Assembly (NCBI GenBank): GCA_947259925.1
Contig: CAMYOG010000050.1
Span: 60,959 to 124,958 of the forward strand
Reading direction: 5' to 3'
Length of the DNA: 64,000 nucleotides
Source of the DNA: Thermoanaerobaculia bacterium
GTDB taxonomy: Bacteria > Acidobacteriota > Thermoanaerobaculia > Multivoradales > JAHEKO01
The position numbers and the translations under genes were made by a program. The notes beneath the pieces were generated by a model. That model saw only the letters and a program-made list of their open reading frames with translations, was not told the origin of the DNA and searched no databases. This document shows, in pieces, positions 1 to 8,462 of the stretch. Every line of letters starts with the position of its first letter. Position 1 is the stretch's first letter.

Positions 1-2715
1 CTGCTCGCGAAGATCGACAACCGCCTCGACCAGATAGGTCAGCTCGCCGAGGTCGTCGTAGACGGCCATCGCGGTCTCGTACTGCTGGGCTCGATCCTCG
101 GCGGTGTGGACCGAGCGCCGATCCGGGACCACGGTCAGCGTGGCCTCGTGGGTATCCTTCCCCTTGACCACCTTGACCGGATAGTCGCCTTCGGGCACCC
201 GCGGACCGAAGAAGACGAACGGCTGGATGACGAGCGCCGTCGCGGCGGGCATCTTGGGCGCCTTCTGCCGCGCCGTCCAGGTCACGCGGTTGAGTCCCTT
301 GCGCTTGCCGGCAGGCAGACTGGTCAACAGCTGACCGTCGGGCGAATAGACGTCCACCCGGAGGTCGCCGAAGAGGTGTCGCTTCTTCTGGTAGTAGACC
401 AGGCTGGCGCCGCTCGCGGGGTTGCGGCCGACGAACTCGTCGTCGCCGGCGAAGCCGAACGCCGCCGACGGAATCGCCAGCTCTCCGGGCTGCGTCGGCA
501 GGATCGCGAAGTCCGACTCGAGGATCTCTGGAGTCAGGTGACGGAGGGGCGTGATGTCATCGAGGATGTAGATCCCCCGGCCGTGCGTACCGATCACCAG
601 ATCGTGCTCCCGGGGGTGAATCGCCAGATCCCGCACCGGCACTCGGGGCAGCTCGCCGGTGAATCGGACCCAGGTAGCGCCCCGATCGATGCTCAGGTAG
701 AGGCCCAGCTCGGTGCCCGCGAACAGGAGGTCGGGAGAGACCGGATCTTCGACGATGACGTGCGCATGTCCCTCGATGCCGTCGTCCGCCAGCGCCGTCC
801 AACTCTCACCGAAATCCTCGGTCCGGTAGAGGTAGGTGGTCATGTCACCGGTGCGGTGACCGTCGAATGCGGCGTAGGCCGTGCCCTTGGCGTGGCGTCC
901 CGCGGCCACATGGGCGACCCAGGTGTTGGCCGGCAATCCGGGTGCCGCGCCGACGGTGTTGGTCCAGCTCTCCCCGCCGTCGCGAGTCACCTGCAGGTTG
1001 CCGTCGTCGGTGCCGGCCCAGATGACCTGGTCGTCGAGCGGTGACTCGCTGACGGTGTAGATCGTCGTGTGATTCTCAGCGGTCGAGTTGTCGATAGTCA
1101 GGCCACCCGATTCTTGCTGCCTCTGCTTCTGCGGATCGTTGGTGGTCAGATCGCCCGAGATCTTCTGCCACGACGCCCCGCGGTCGTCGGAGCGGAAGAG
1201 GAACTGCCCGGCGACGTAGACCCGCCCGGAAGCGGTCGGCGACAGGTGGATCGGCGTATTCCAGCTGAAGCGGTACTTGGGGTCGCCCTCCTGCTCGAGC
1301 GGCCGGATGTCGCGGGTCTCCCCGGTCACCATGTTGTGGCGCAGGATGTTGCCGCCCTGGTACTCGACGTAGACGTAGTCCGAATCGGTCGGGTCGACGA
1401 AAGCGTGGAAACCGTCGCCGAAGCCGATGTTCTGCCAGTCCTTGTTCTCGATCCCGGCGACGCTCTCGGAGGGCCCGCGCCAGGTGCCGTTGTCCTGCAA
1501 CCCGCCGTAGACGTTGTACGGGATCTCCATGTCGTGGCTGATCTCGTAGAACTGCGAGAGTGGGAGCCCCCGCGCCAGGCGCCAGTGGACGCCGCGATCG
1601 CTCGACATCCAGACGCCGCCGTCGGTCCCCAGAACGAGCTGGGTCGGGTCGTTGGGGTTGATCCAGAGGGCGTGGTGATCGGAGTGCGTCGATCCGGCCA
1701 GCTGGTTGAACGTCGCGCCGCCGTCGTTGGACGCTCCCAGGTTGAGGCCCGGCTTGTAGACCCGCTCGTGGTCGGTCGGATCGACCACCACGTAGGCGAA
1801 GTAGAACGGCCGCACCTGGACGTTGAAGGCCGTCGACGTCTTGCGGAAGGTCTCGCCCAGATCATCCGAGCGATAGAGAGCGGTCTCGTCGGCCTCGACC
1901 ACGGCGTAGATCGTGCGGCCGCGCGAGGGGGCGACATCGACGGCGATGCGGCCCTTCTCGCCCGCCGGCAGACCGTGGGTCAGCTCGCGCCAGTTGGCGC
2001 CGCCATCGGCACTCTTGTAGAGGCCGCTTCCCGGCCCGCCCGACTTGAAGGTCCACGGCTGACGCCGGAACTGCCACATGCCGGCATAGAGGATCTGCGA
2101 GTCCTCGGGATCCATCGAGACGTCGGAGCAGCCGGTGTTCTCGTCCACCTGCAGAACGGCTTCCCAGGTCTCGCCGCCGTCGGTGGTCTTGTAGAGGCCG
2201 CGCTCCTCGTTGGCGTCCCACAGATGACCGGTCGCGCAGACGTAGACCACGTTGGAGTCGTTCGGATCGATCACGATGCGGGCAATCCGCTCCGAGTCCT
2301 CGAGCCCCATCCGCTTCCACGAGTCGCCGCCGTCGGTGGTCTTGTAGACGCCATCGCCCACTGACGTGCTGTTGCGCGTCCACGACTCACCCGTTCCTAC
2401 CCAGACCACCTTCTTGTCGTTCGGATCGATGGCGATCGCGCCAATCGACTGGATGTGGTCGTCGAAGACCGGCCTGAAGGTCGTCCCGCCATCGATCGAT
2501 CTCCAGACGCCACCGCTGGCGGCGCCGACGTAGATGGTCAGGGGGTCTTCGGCGACCACGTCGAGCGCGGCGATACGGCCGCTCATGACGGCCGGTCCGA
2601 TGGCGCGTGCCGCCAACCCACCGAAGGTGTTCTCATCGACCTTCGCCTCGGCGATCGGCAGGATGCTCACGGCGAGCAACGCGAACAGGACGACTACGGG
2701 ACGCTTGTACAGCAT
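1..2715 (-). CDS. Secreted BNR/sortilin-like beta-propeller protein, C-terminus cut by window edge
   Basis: The minus-strand frame stays open from ATG 2715 to base 1, so about 905 residues are visible and the C-terminus lies outside the window. GGAGGAAA precedes the ATG. A signal peptide (hydrophobic VVVLFALLAVSILP after MLYKRP) is followed by many sialidase/BNR-type blades carrying S/T-x-D-G-G-x-S/T-W (for example KTTDGGDSW, KTTDGGETW, VTRDGGESW) and ending in the HGRGIYILDD region typical of VPS10/sortilin-like propellers. The frame resembles the 1069-residue protein at 60623-63832 throughout, and by that comparison about 150 residues are missing. Exported proteins of this kind are usually annotated as glycosyl hydrolases without a proven substrate. 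It lies 79 bases behind a LolA-like gene on the same strand, probably in one operon. Confidence 0.85.
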   Translation of the reverse strand, partial: MLYKRPVVVLFALLAVSILPIAEAKVDENTFGGLAARAIGPAVMSGRIAALDVVAEDPLTIYVGAASGGVWRSIDGGTTFRPVFDDHIQSIGAIAIDPNDKKVVWVGTGESWTRNSTSVGDGVYKTTDGGDSWKRMGLEDSERIARIVIDPNDSNVVYVCATGHLWDANEERGLYKTTDGGETWEAVLQVDENTGCSDVSMDPEDSQILYAGMWQFRRQPWTFKSGGPGSGLYKSADGGANWRELTHGLPAGEKGRIAVDVAPSRGRTIYAVVEADETALYRSDDLGETFRKTSTAFNVQVRPFYFAYVVVDPTDHERVYKPGLNLGASNDGGATFNQLAGSTHSDHHALWINPNDPTQLVLGTDGGVWMSSDRGVHWRLARGLPLSQFYEISHDMEIPYNVYGGLQDNGTWRGPSESVAGIENKDWQNIGFGDGFHAFVDPTDSDYVYVEYQGGNILRHNMVTGETRDIRPLEQEGDPKYRFSWNTPIHLSPTASGRVYVAGQFLFRSDDRGASWQKISGDLTTNDPQKQRQQESGGLTIDNSTAENHTTIYTVSESPLDDQVIWAGTDDGNLQVTRDGGESWTNTVGAAPGLPANTWVAHVAAGRHAKGTAYAAFDGHRTGDMTTYLYRTEDFGESWTALADDGIEGHAHVIVEDPVSPDLLFAGTELGLYLSIDRGATWVRFTGELPRVPVRDLAIHPREHDLVIGTHGRGIYILDDITPLRHLTPEILESDFAILPTQPGELAIPSAAFGFAGDDEFVGRNPASGASLVYYQKKRHLFGDLRVDVYSPDGQLLTSLPAGKRKGLNRVTWTARQKAPKMPAATALVIQPFVFFGPRVPEGDYPVKVVKGKDTHEATLTVVPDRRSVHTAEDRAQQYETAMAVYDDLGELTYLVEAVVDLREQ

Positions 2716-2744
2716 GGCTTTCCTCCAGCTCAACAGCCTGAATG

Positions 2745-2769
2745 GCGCCGCGAGCATCGCCCGCGGCGC
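2745..2769 (-). other. Intergenic hairpin between the LolA-like and BNR genes
   Basis: The arms 2745-2755 and 2759-2769 pair over 11 positions with one G.U pair and a three-base loop. The hairpin sits in the 79-base gap of a probable two-gene minus-strand operon. It has no T tract, so it looks more like an RNA-stabilising or attenuating structure than a full terminator. Confidence 0.5.
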
Positions 2770-2794
2770 TCGTGCTTTCGAACGAGGGTCGGGG

Positions 2795-3535
2795 CTACTC
2801 GCCCGCGACCGGCATCGAGAACTGATCGTCCATCAACTCGAGGTTGACCTCGGCGGTCTCGATGGTGATCACCTGACCCGCCGGCGCTCCCGCCGGCTTG
2901 CTCTCGATCGAGTGGGCGAGCATCAGACCGCCCACTTCCTTGTAGTCGCCGTAGGTGGTCTCGAACTCGGTCTCCTGGCCCTGGACCGTCGCCTTGCCCG
3001 AGCTCTTGATCGGCAGGAAGTAGTCCGTATCGAGGAAGTAGTAGCGCACGTCCCCAGACGACAGGGTGACCTTCAGCTTGTGGGTCTCGGTGCCCTCGAT
3101 GTCCTCGACGCCCTGGTACTCGATGGTGTTGCCGTCCTCTTCCCAGTTGACCAACGGACCGTCGAAGTCCGCCTGCTCGATCATGATCTTGGCCTGGTCC
3201 TCGGGCATCGGCTCGGCTTCGGTCTTGCCCATGAACGGCATGATCTGCCAAGCGACGTCACCGTCCACGGCCTGCACGCCGGTCATCCCCTGGAAGGTGA
3301 ACTCGAGACGGGTCTTTCCCGGCGTCTTGAACATCATGACGAAGGGCGCCTCGAAGCCGTTCGGGGCGCTCATCTTGCCGACCATCTTGGCGGTCGAGGT
3401 CGCAGCCCACGCGTCGAGGCCGCCGATCGCCTCGTAGTGGCTGTCGAGGATCTCCTCCAGTGTCATCTCTTCGGCGACCGACGGGGCCGCACAGACAAGT
3501 GCCGCCGCGGCGAGTGCAAGCAGAGTGCGTTTCAT
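2795..3535 (-). CDS. Secreted LolA/LppX-like lipoprotein-sorting-type protein
   Basis: A 246-residue protein. I chose ATG 3535 because AGGAGG lies just upstream and a classic Sec signal peptide (MKRTLLALAAAALVCAAPSVAEE) begins there; a longer frame to 3616 is open but unsupported. The mature part has the pattern of the LolA/outer-membrane lipoprotein-sorting fold: an early helix with IGGLDAWAAT, then alternating strands including TPGKTRLEF, YFLDTDYFLPI and YGDYKEVGGLMLAHSI. Proteins of this fold bind lipids or acyl chains in a half-open barrel in the periplasm; the ligand here is not known. It probably leads the operon containing the downstream BNR gene. The divergent gene at 3798 shares the GGxDAWxAT helix motif. 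Confidence 0.75.
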   Translation of the reverse strand: MKRTLLALAAAALVCAAPSVAEEMTLEEILDSHYEAIGGLDAWAATSTAKMVGKMSAPNGFEAPFVMMFKTPGKTRLEFTFQGMTGVQAVDGDVAWQIMPFMGKTEAEPMPEDQAKIMIEQADFDGPLVNWEEDGNTIEYQGVEDIEGTETHKLKVTLSSGDVRYYFLDTDYFLPIKSSGKATVQGQETEFETTYGDYKEVGGLMLAHSIESKPAGAPAGQVITIETAEVNLELMDDQFSMPVAGE

Positions 3536-3797
3536 GAACCTCCTCCTGGAATGCTCTTGCAGAGTTCTATGGCGTCCGGGGTCCCGGACACCAGGTTTCG
3601 AGCTTGTCGCAAACAACCGACGAATACAACCGACTCGGGGAGCGGTTCCCTCCGAGTTCGGCGCCTCTCTCCTCTATACGCGCGAACGACGGCCGAGTTC
3701 CGACCGCATGGTAGCCTTCCCCCCCTCGCGGCCCTGAGAGAGCCGGCGCGACGAGCGCGATTCGGCCGGATTGGGTCGCCTCCGACGGAGAGCTCGC

Positions 3798-4604
3798 GTG
3801 ACCACAAAACTCTCGCTGCTTGCTACCTGTGTCCTGCTCGCGGCGCTCGCCGCTCCGGCGCCCAGCCTCGCCGACCATCACTCCGAGTCCAACCCACCCG
3901 CCCCCGGCTTCGATCTCGCCGGCTCTGACGCCAAGGCGATCGAGATCGCCGATCAGGTGATGGCGGCCATGGGTGGCCGCGACGCCTGGGACGCGACCCG
4001 GTACATCCGCTGGCGCTTCTTCGGGCGCCGGTTCCACGTCTGGGACAAGCACACCGGGCGGATCCGGATCGAAGGCGTCGGCCGAGAAGACCAGAAGCCC
4101 TACGTCATCCTGATGAACCTCCATGCCAAGGAGGGCCGGGCCTGGCGCGACGGCACGGAGATCACCGACCCGACCGAGCTGGCCAAGATGATCGACGGCG
4201 GCGAGTCCGCCTGGATCAACGACAGCTACTGGATCGCCATGCCCTACAAGCTGAAGGACTCCGGCGTAACGCTGAAGTACGCTGGATCGGGCGAGATGGA
4301 GGACGGCCGGAGCGCCGAGGTGCTCCAGCTCACCTTCGAGGGCGTCGGGCGGACTCCCGAGAACAAGTACCTGGTCTACGTAGCGAGTGATTCGGGTCTG
4401 GTCGAGCAGTGGGACTTCTATCCGCAGGCCGCCGACGCGGAGCCCCGCTTCAAGGTCCCCTGGCACAACTGGCAGCGGTACGGCCGGATCCTGCTCTCCG
4501 ACAACCGTGGCGAGGGCAGCCACACCGAGATGGCGGTCTTCGACGAGCTGCCCGACTCGGTCTTCGACGACCCCGCGCCGATCGATTGGTCGGTCATCGA
4601 GTAG
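3798..4604 (+). CDS. Secreted LolA-like protein of unknown function
   Basis: A 268-residue protein. GTG 3798 is preferred: GGAG lies 8 bases upstream and the signal peptide (TTKLSLLATCVLLAALAAPAPSLA) starts there, while the in-frame ATG at 3771 would put arginines in front. The mature N-terminus carries MGGRDAWDAT, the same helix motif as in the divergent neighbour at 2795-3535, followed by strands rich in W, R and D (RWRFFGRRFHVWDKHTGRIRIEG). No enzyme motif is visible. By similarity of layout it may be a lipid-binding half-barrel protein; this is inference. The gene ends 7 bases before the flavoprotein at 4612, so the two are probably co-transcribed. Confidence 0.65.
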   Translation: MTTKLSLLATCVLLAALAAPAPSLADHHSESNPPAPGFDLAGSDAKAIEIADQVMAAMGGRDAWDATRYIRWRFFGRRFHVWDKHTGRIRIEGVGREDQKPYVILMNLHAKEGRAWRDGTEITDPTELAKMIDGGESAWINDSYWIAMPYKLKDSGVTLKYAGSGEMEDGRSAEVLQLTFEGVGRTPENKYLVYVASDSGLVEQWDFYPQAADAEPRFKVPWHNWQRYGRILLSDNRGEGSHTEMAVFDELPDSVFDDPAPIDWSVIE

Positions 4605-4611
4605 ACCTCCC

Positions 4612-5538
4612 ATGTACGACACCCTGATCGTCGGAGGCGGTCCCGCCGGCCTCAGCGCCGCCCTCCATCTCGCCTGGCACGACCGCAAGGTGCTGGTAGT
4701 CGATCGCCGCACGGGGCCGCTCTTCTTCACCATCGAGGAACTCTTCAACGTGCCCGGGATGCCGGAGGTCAAAGGGATCGAGCTCCAGCGGCGCCTCAGG
4801 GCACAGGCCGAGGAGATGGGCGCCGAGGTCCAGATAGCCGACATCCAACGCGCCGAGGGCGAGGCCGGCGACTTCGCGCTCCACGCCGCCGATGGCACGA
4901 GCTGGCGGGGCAAGACCCTCCTGCTCGCGACCGGGGTCGCGCGCTACCACCCGACCGTCGACGGCGACTACCGCCCCTGCTTCAAATACGCCGGCAAGGG
5001 CAACCTCTACTACTGTCCGGACTGCGAAGCGCCGTTCTTGACCGGCAAGTCGACGGTCGTGATCGCGACCGGTAGCGCTCGGGGCGGCGCCGGCATGGCG
5101 CTCGGCCTGTCGCGCTACACCGACGACCTCCGCCTGCTGGTGACCACATCCGACGCTGAGCTCGACGAGTCGATCGCCGAGCGCCTCGAGGACAAGAGCA
5201 TCGCCGTGATCAGAGGCGCGATCAAGGAGCTGGTCGGTGCCACCGGCAATCTCGAGGCGATCGTGCTCGAGGATGGCAACCGCCTGGAAGCCGAGGCGTT
5301 CTTCGTCTCCTCCCCGGCGCTCGGCCGCACCGACCTAGCGCAGCAGCTCGGAGTCGAGATGGCCGCGACCGACCACCACGCTCAGCCTCGTAGCCAGCGC
5401 GGAGACACCAACGTGCCGGGCGTCTGGATCGCGGGCGACCTGCGGCCGATGACCCAACAGGTGGCCGTGGCGATGGGTACCGGCAACATCGCCGCGGTGA
5501 TGATCGATCAGTACCTGCGCAAGCAGGACGTCAAGTGA
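4612..5538 (+). CDS. Thioredoxin-reductase-like FAD/NAD(P)-dependent oxidoreductase
   Basis: A 308-residue protein starting at ATG 4612; the frame is open further upstream but only as a shadow of the previous gene. FAD-binding GGGPAG is at residues 8-13, a redox-active CPDC pair at 135-138, a second nucleotide-binding segment (ATGSARGG) follows, and the C-terminal FAD motif GVWIAGDLR is present. This order and length match the low-molecular-weight thioredoxin reductase family, whose CxxC accepts electrons from FADH2 and passes them to a dithiol partner. No thioredoxin gene is adjacent, so the partner is unknown; a disulfide reductase coupled to the secreted protein upstream is possible but unproven. 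Cytosolic, with no signal peptide. Confidence 0.85.
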   Translation: MYDTLIVGGGPAGLSAALHLAWHDRKVLVVDRRTGPLFFTIEELFNVPGMPEVKGIELQRRLRAQAEEMGAEVQIADIQRAEGEAGDFALHAADGTSWRGKTLLLATGVARYHPTVDGDYRPCFKYAGKGNLYYCPDCEAPFLTGKSTVVIATGSARGGAGMALGLSRYTDDLRLLVTTSDAELDESIAERLEDKSIAVIRGAIKELVGATGNLEAIVLEDGNRLEAEAFFVSSPALGRTDLAQQLGVEMAATDHHAQPRSQRGDTNVPGVWIAGDLRPMTQQVAVAMGTGNIAAVMIDQYLRKQDVK

Positions 5539-5541
5539 AGC

Positions 5542-5565
5542 GGGGACGCCCTCAAGGGCGTCCCC
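5542..5565 (+). terminator. Strong 10-bp hairpin after the flavoprotein gene
   Basis: The arms 5542-5551 and 5556-5565 are perfectly complementary (GGGGACGCCC / GGGCGTCCCC) around a TCAA loop, starting 4 bases after the stop codon. The following bases are A-rich rather than T-rich, so it is a structural 3' end with no U tract on this strand. Confidence 0.6.
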
Positions 5566-5571
5566 CGAAAA

Positions 5572-5629
5572 GAAAAAGGCCGAGCCGCAGAGTCTGGGGG
5601 GAAGAGATGAAGGAGCAATGCGGCCCGGC
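5572..5629 (-). terminator. Rho-independent terminator of the OmpA gene
   Basis: Read on the minus strand, the arm at 5629-5619 pairs with 5589-5579 over 11 positions (one G.U), across a loop of about 29 bases, and is followed directly by a T-rich tract (CCTTTTTCTTTTC). It lies 33 bases downstream of the OmpA-family stop codon. Confidence 0.7.
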
Positions 5630-5661
5630 TTGGAAACCGGTTTAGGTTGTGCGGCGGCGCT

Positions 5662-6303
5662 CTACTTGAGCACCACCAGTGCTACTCGCCGATTCTTGGC
5701 CCGCGCTTCACGCGTGGAGTTCTCGTCCAGCGGCGCCGACTCTCCGTAGGAAATCGCCGACAGCCGATGCAGCGGCAGACCGTGCTCGGAGTTCAGGTAG
5801 CGAAGTACCGACTCGGCCCGGCGCGCGCCCAGCACCATGTTGTACTCCTCTGAGCCGGTCGAGTCGGTGTGACCTTGGATTTCGATGAAGACACCCTCGT
5901 TGCTGGAGATCAGGTCCGAGCTGAAGGCGTCGAGCGCGGCTTTCGCCTCGCGACTCAGCTCCGACCTGTCGAAGCCGAAGCGGACGTTGTCGTCGCTCAG
6001 GACGGTCTCGTAGAGCAGCTTCCCTTCAGCGAGCTTGCCCGCTGCGATCGCCCGCTCCAGAGCGTCCTGTGCGGTCTTCGACAACTCGGTGGTCTCGGTG
6101 GCGAGACGATCGAGCTCCTGCCCGTGCTTGCCGATCATCTCCTGGTTCTCTTCGACCATGGATTCGGTGTTCTGGAGACGCTCGGAGGTTCGCATCTCGG
6201 ACGTTTCGATCTCGCCGCGAACGTATTTCTTCGTCGCACAGCCGCTGGCGACGACACTCACCGCCACCAGGACCAGTAACAGCATCAGATTGACTTGGCG
6301 CAT
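5662..6303 (-). CDS. OmpA-family peptidoglycan-binding lipoprotein
   Basis: A 213-residue protein starting at ATG 6303, with GGAAGGA just upstream; an in-frame ATG at 6339 lacks such a site. The signal ends in a lipobox (VVASGC, lipidated Cys near residue 22). A hydrophilic, probably coiled-coil region (about 30-95) precedes an OmpA-C domain holding FGFDRSELS, the IEIQGHTDSTGSEEYN core and NRRVALVV at the C-terminus. Such domains hold the outer membrane to the peptidoglycan through diaminopimelate. The gene follows the bactofilin gene by 32 bases and ends in a clear terminator, so bactofilin plus OmpA form a two-gene envelope operon. Confidence 0.88.
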   Translation of the reverse strand: MRQVNLMLLLVLVAVSVVASGCATKKYVRGEIETSEMRTSERLQNTESMVEENQEMIGKHGQELDRLATETTELSKTAQDALERAIAAGKLAEGKLLYETVLSDDNVRFGFDRSELSREAKAALDAFSSDLISSNEGVFIEIQGHTDSTGSEEYNMVLGARRAESVLRYLNSEHGLPLHRLSAISYGESAPLDENSTREARAKNRRVALVVLK

Positions 6304-6335
6304 ACGATTCCTTCCCAATGGTTCAACGAGTGGCT

Positions 6336-6875
6336 TCACGCTGCTCCGCCGGCGCTCTGCTTCGCGGACGCGGTCTCTGCCGCGTCCCCGCTGGCGTTCT
6401 TGCGGTCGACCGGAGCAGCCGACCTGGCCGGGGCATTGGCTTTTCCCTTGCCGGCCTTCGCCGACTCCGTGTCCTTCCCCTCGGAGCCGGGCTGCATGTC
6501 GATGCTGCCCTTGAACTTGGCTCCGTTCTCGAGGGTTACCCGGGGAGCCGTCACGTTGCCGCGCACCTTCCCGCTGCGCCGAATGACCACTTCCTCCTCG
6601 CCGAAGAGGTTGCCGTTGACCTCCCCTTCGACACAGATGCTCTTGCTGTAGACGTCGGCTTTCACTCGACCGCTCTCGCCGATGGTCACGCGGTTCTGCC
6701 GGAGGGAGATCTCCCCGTCCAGCCGTCCCTGTACGAGCAGGTCCTCGTCGCCCGCAAGCGTCCCTTTAACGACCAGAGAGGGACCGAGCCGTGCCACTCG
6801 CTCACCCGTCACAACTCGGCCCGGCCCCTCCCCGGCCTGGCTTGAACCTTCTTCTGGAACCTTGCTCCACGCCAT
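6336..6875 (-). CDS. Bactofilin (polymer-forming cytoskeletal protein)
   Basis: A 179-residue protein from ATG 6875, with GGAGGATCC upstream. The central part (about 20-115) shows the repeating short-strand pattern of the bactofilin beta-helix: LVVKGTLAGDEDLLVQGRL, then ISLRQNRVTIGESGRVKADV, VEGEVNGNLFGEEEVVIRRSG and VRGNVTAPRVTLENGAKFKGSI. The C-terminal 60 residues are Ala/Lys/Ser-rich and low complexity. Bactofilins self-assemble without nucleotide into membrane-linked filaments that organise cell shape or envelope machinery. It shares an operon with the OmpA lipoprotein and diverges from a two-component system across a gap with inverted repeats. Confidence 0.9.
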   Translation of the reverse strand: MAWSKVPEEGSSQAGEGPGRVVTGERVARLGPSLVVKGTLAGDEDLLVQGRLDGEISLRQNRVTIGESGRVKADVYSKSICVEGEVNGNLFGEEEVVIRRSGKVRGNVTAPRVTLENGAKFKGSIDMQPGSEGKDTESAKAGKGKANAPARSAAPVDRKNASGDAAETASAKQSAGGAA

Positions 6876-6974
6876 CTCTTTGGATCCTCCAAACCCATTC
6901 GTACTCCGATGCGCTGTTATCGCAAAGTCGGTACCAACTTCGCCGGCTACGCCTAAACCATCAAGGGCAAAGAA

Positions 6975-7003
6975 CTTCCGAAAAAACCAGCCGATTTCGG
7001 AAG
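6975..7003. promoter_or_regulatory. 9-bp perfect inverted repeat between divergent operons
   Basis: CTTCCGAAA at 6975-6983 is repeated inverted as TTTCGGAAG at 6995-7003 with an 11-base spacer. The arms are separated by about two helical turns centre to centre, as expected for a dimeric regulator. The site lies between the bactofilin start (6875) and the response-regulator start (7095), so it could control either or both. Confidence 0.45.
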
Positions 7004-7014
7004 ATTTCATTTAC

Positions 7015-7041
7015 CCCTAGAACTAGGGAATTTTTTCCTAG
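7015..7041. promoter_or_regulatory. Overlapping CTAGG palindromes upstream of the response regulator
   Basis: CCCTAG-AA-CTAGGG occupies 7015-7028, and CTAGG at 7023-7027 is repeated inverted as CCTAG at 7037-7041 across an AT-rich stretch with six Ts. Three half-sites in 27 bases of an otherwise GC-rich region suggest an operator or promoter-proximal control site. Its function is inferred from position only. Confidence 0.35.
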
Positions 7042-7094
7042 TAAGATAGCCAACCACTCGCACCAAAGGGGGGGAGCGGGAGGCGACGTGCCCA

Positions 7095-8453
<1,359 letters not shown>

Positions 8454-8462
8454 GAAGACTGG

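Noticed and set aside
4387..4611. An N-terminal extension of the thioredoxin-reductase-like protein.
   Set aside because: The extra residues are Ser/Arg-rich codon shadows of the preceding gene. The FAD motif requires a start at 4612.
6876..7094. A sigma54 -24/-12 promoter expected near a sigma54 regulator.
   Set aside because: No TGGCAC-N5-TTGCA-like sequence is convincing on either strand in the gap.
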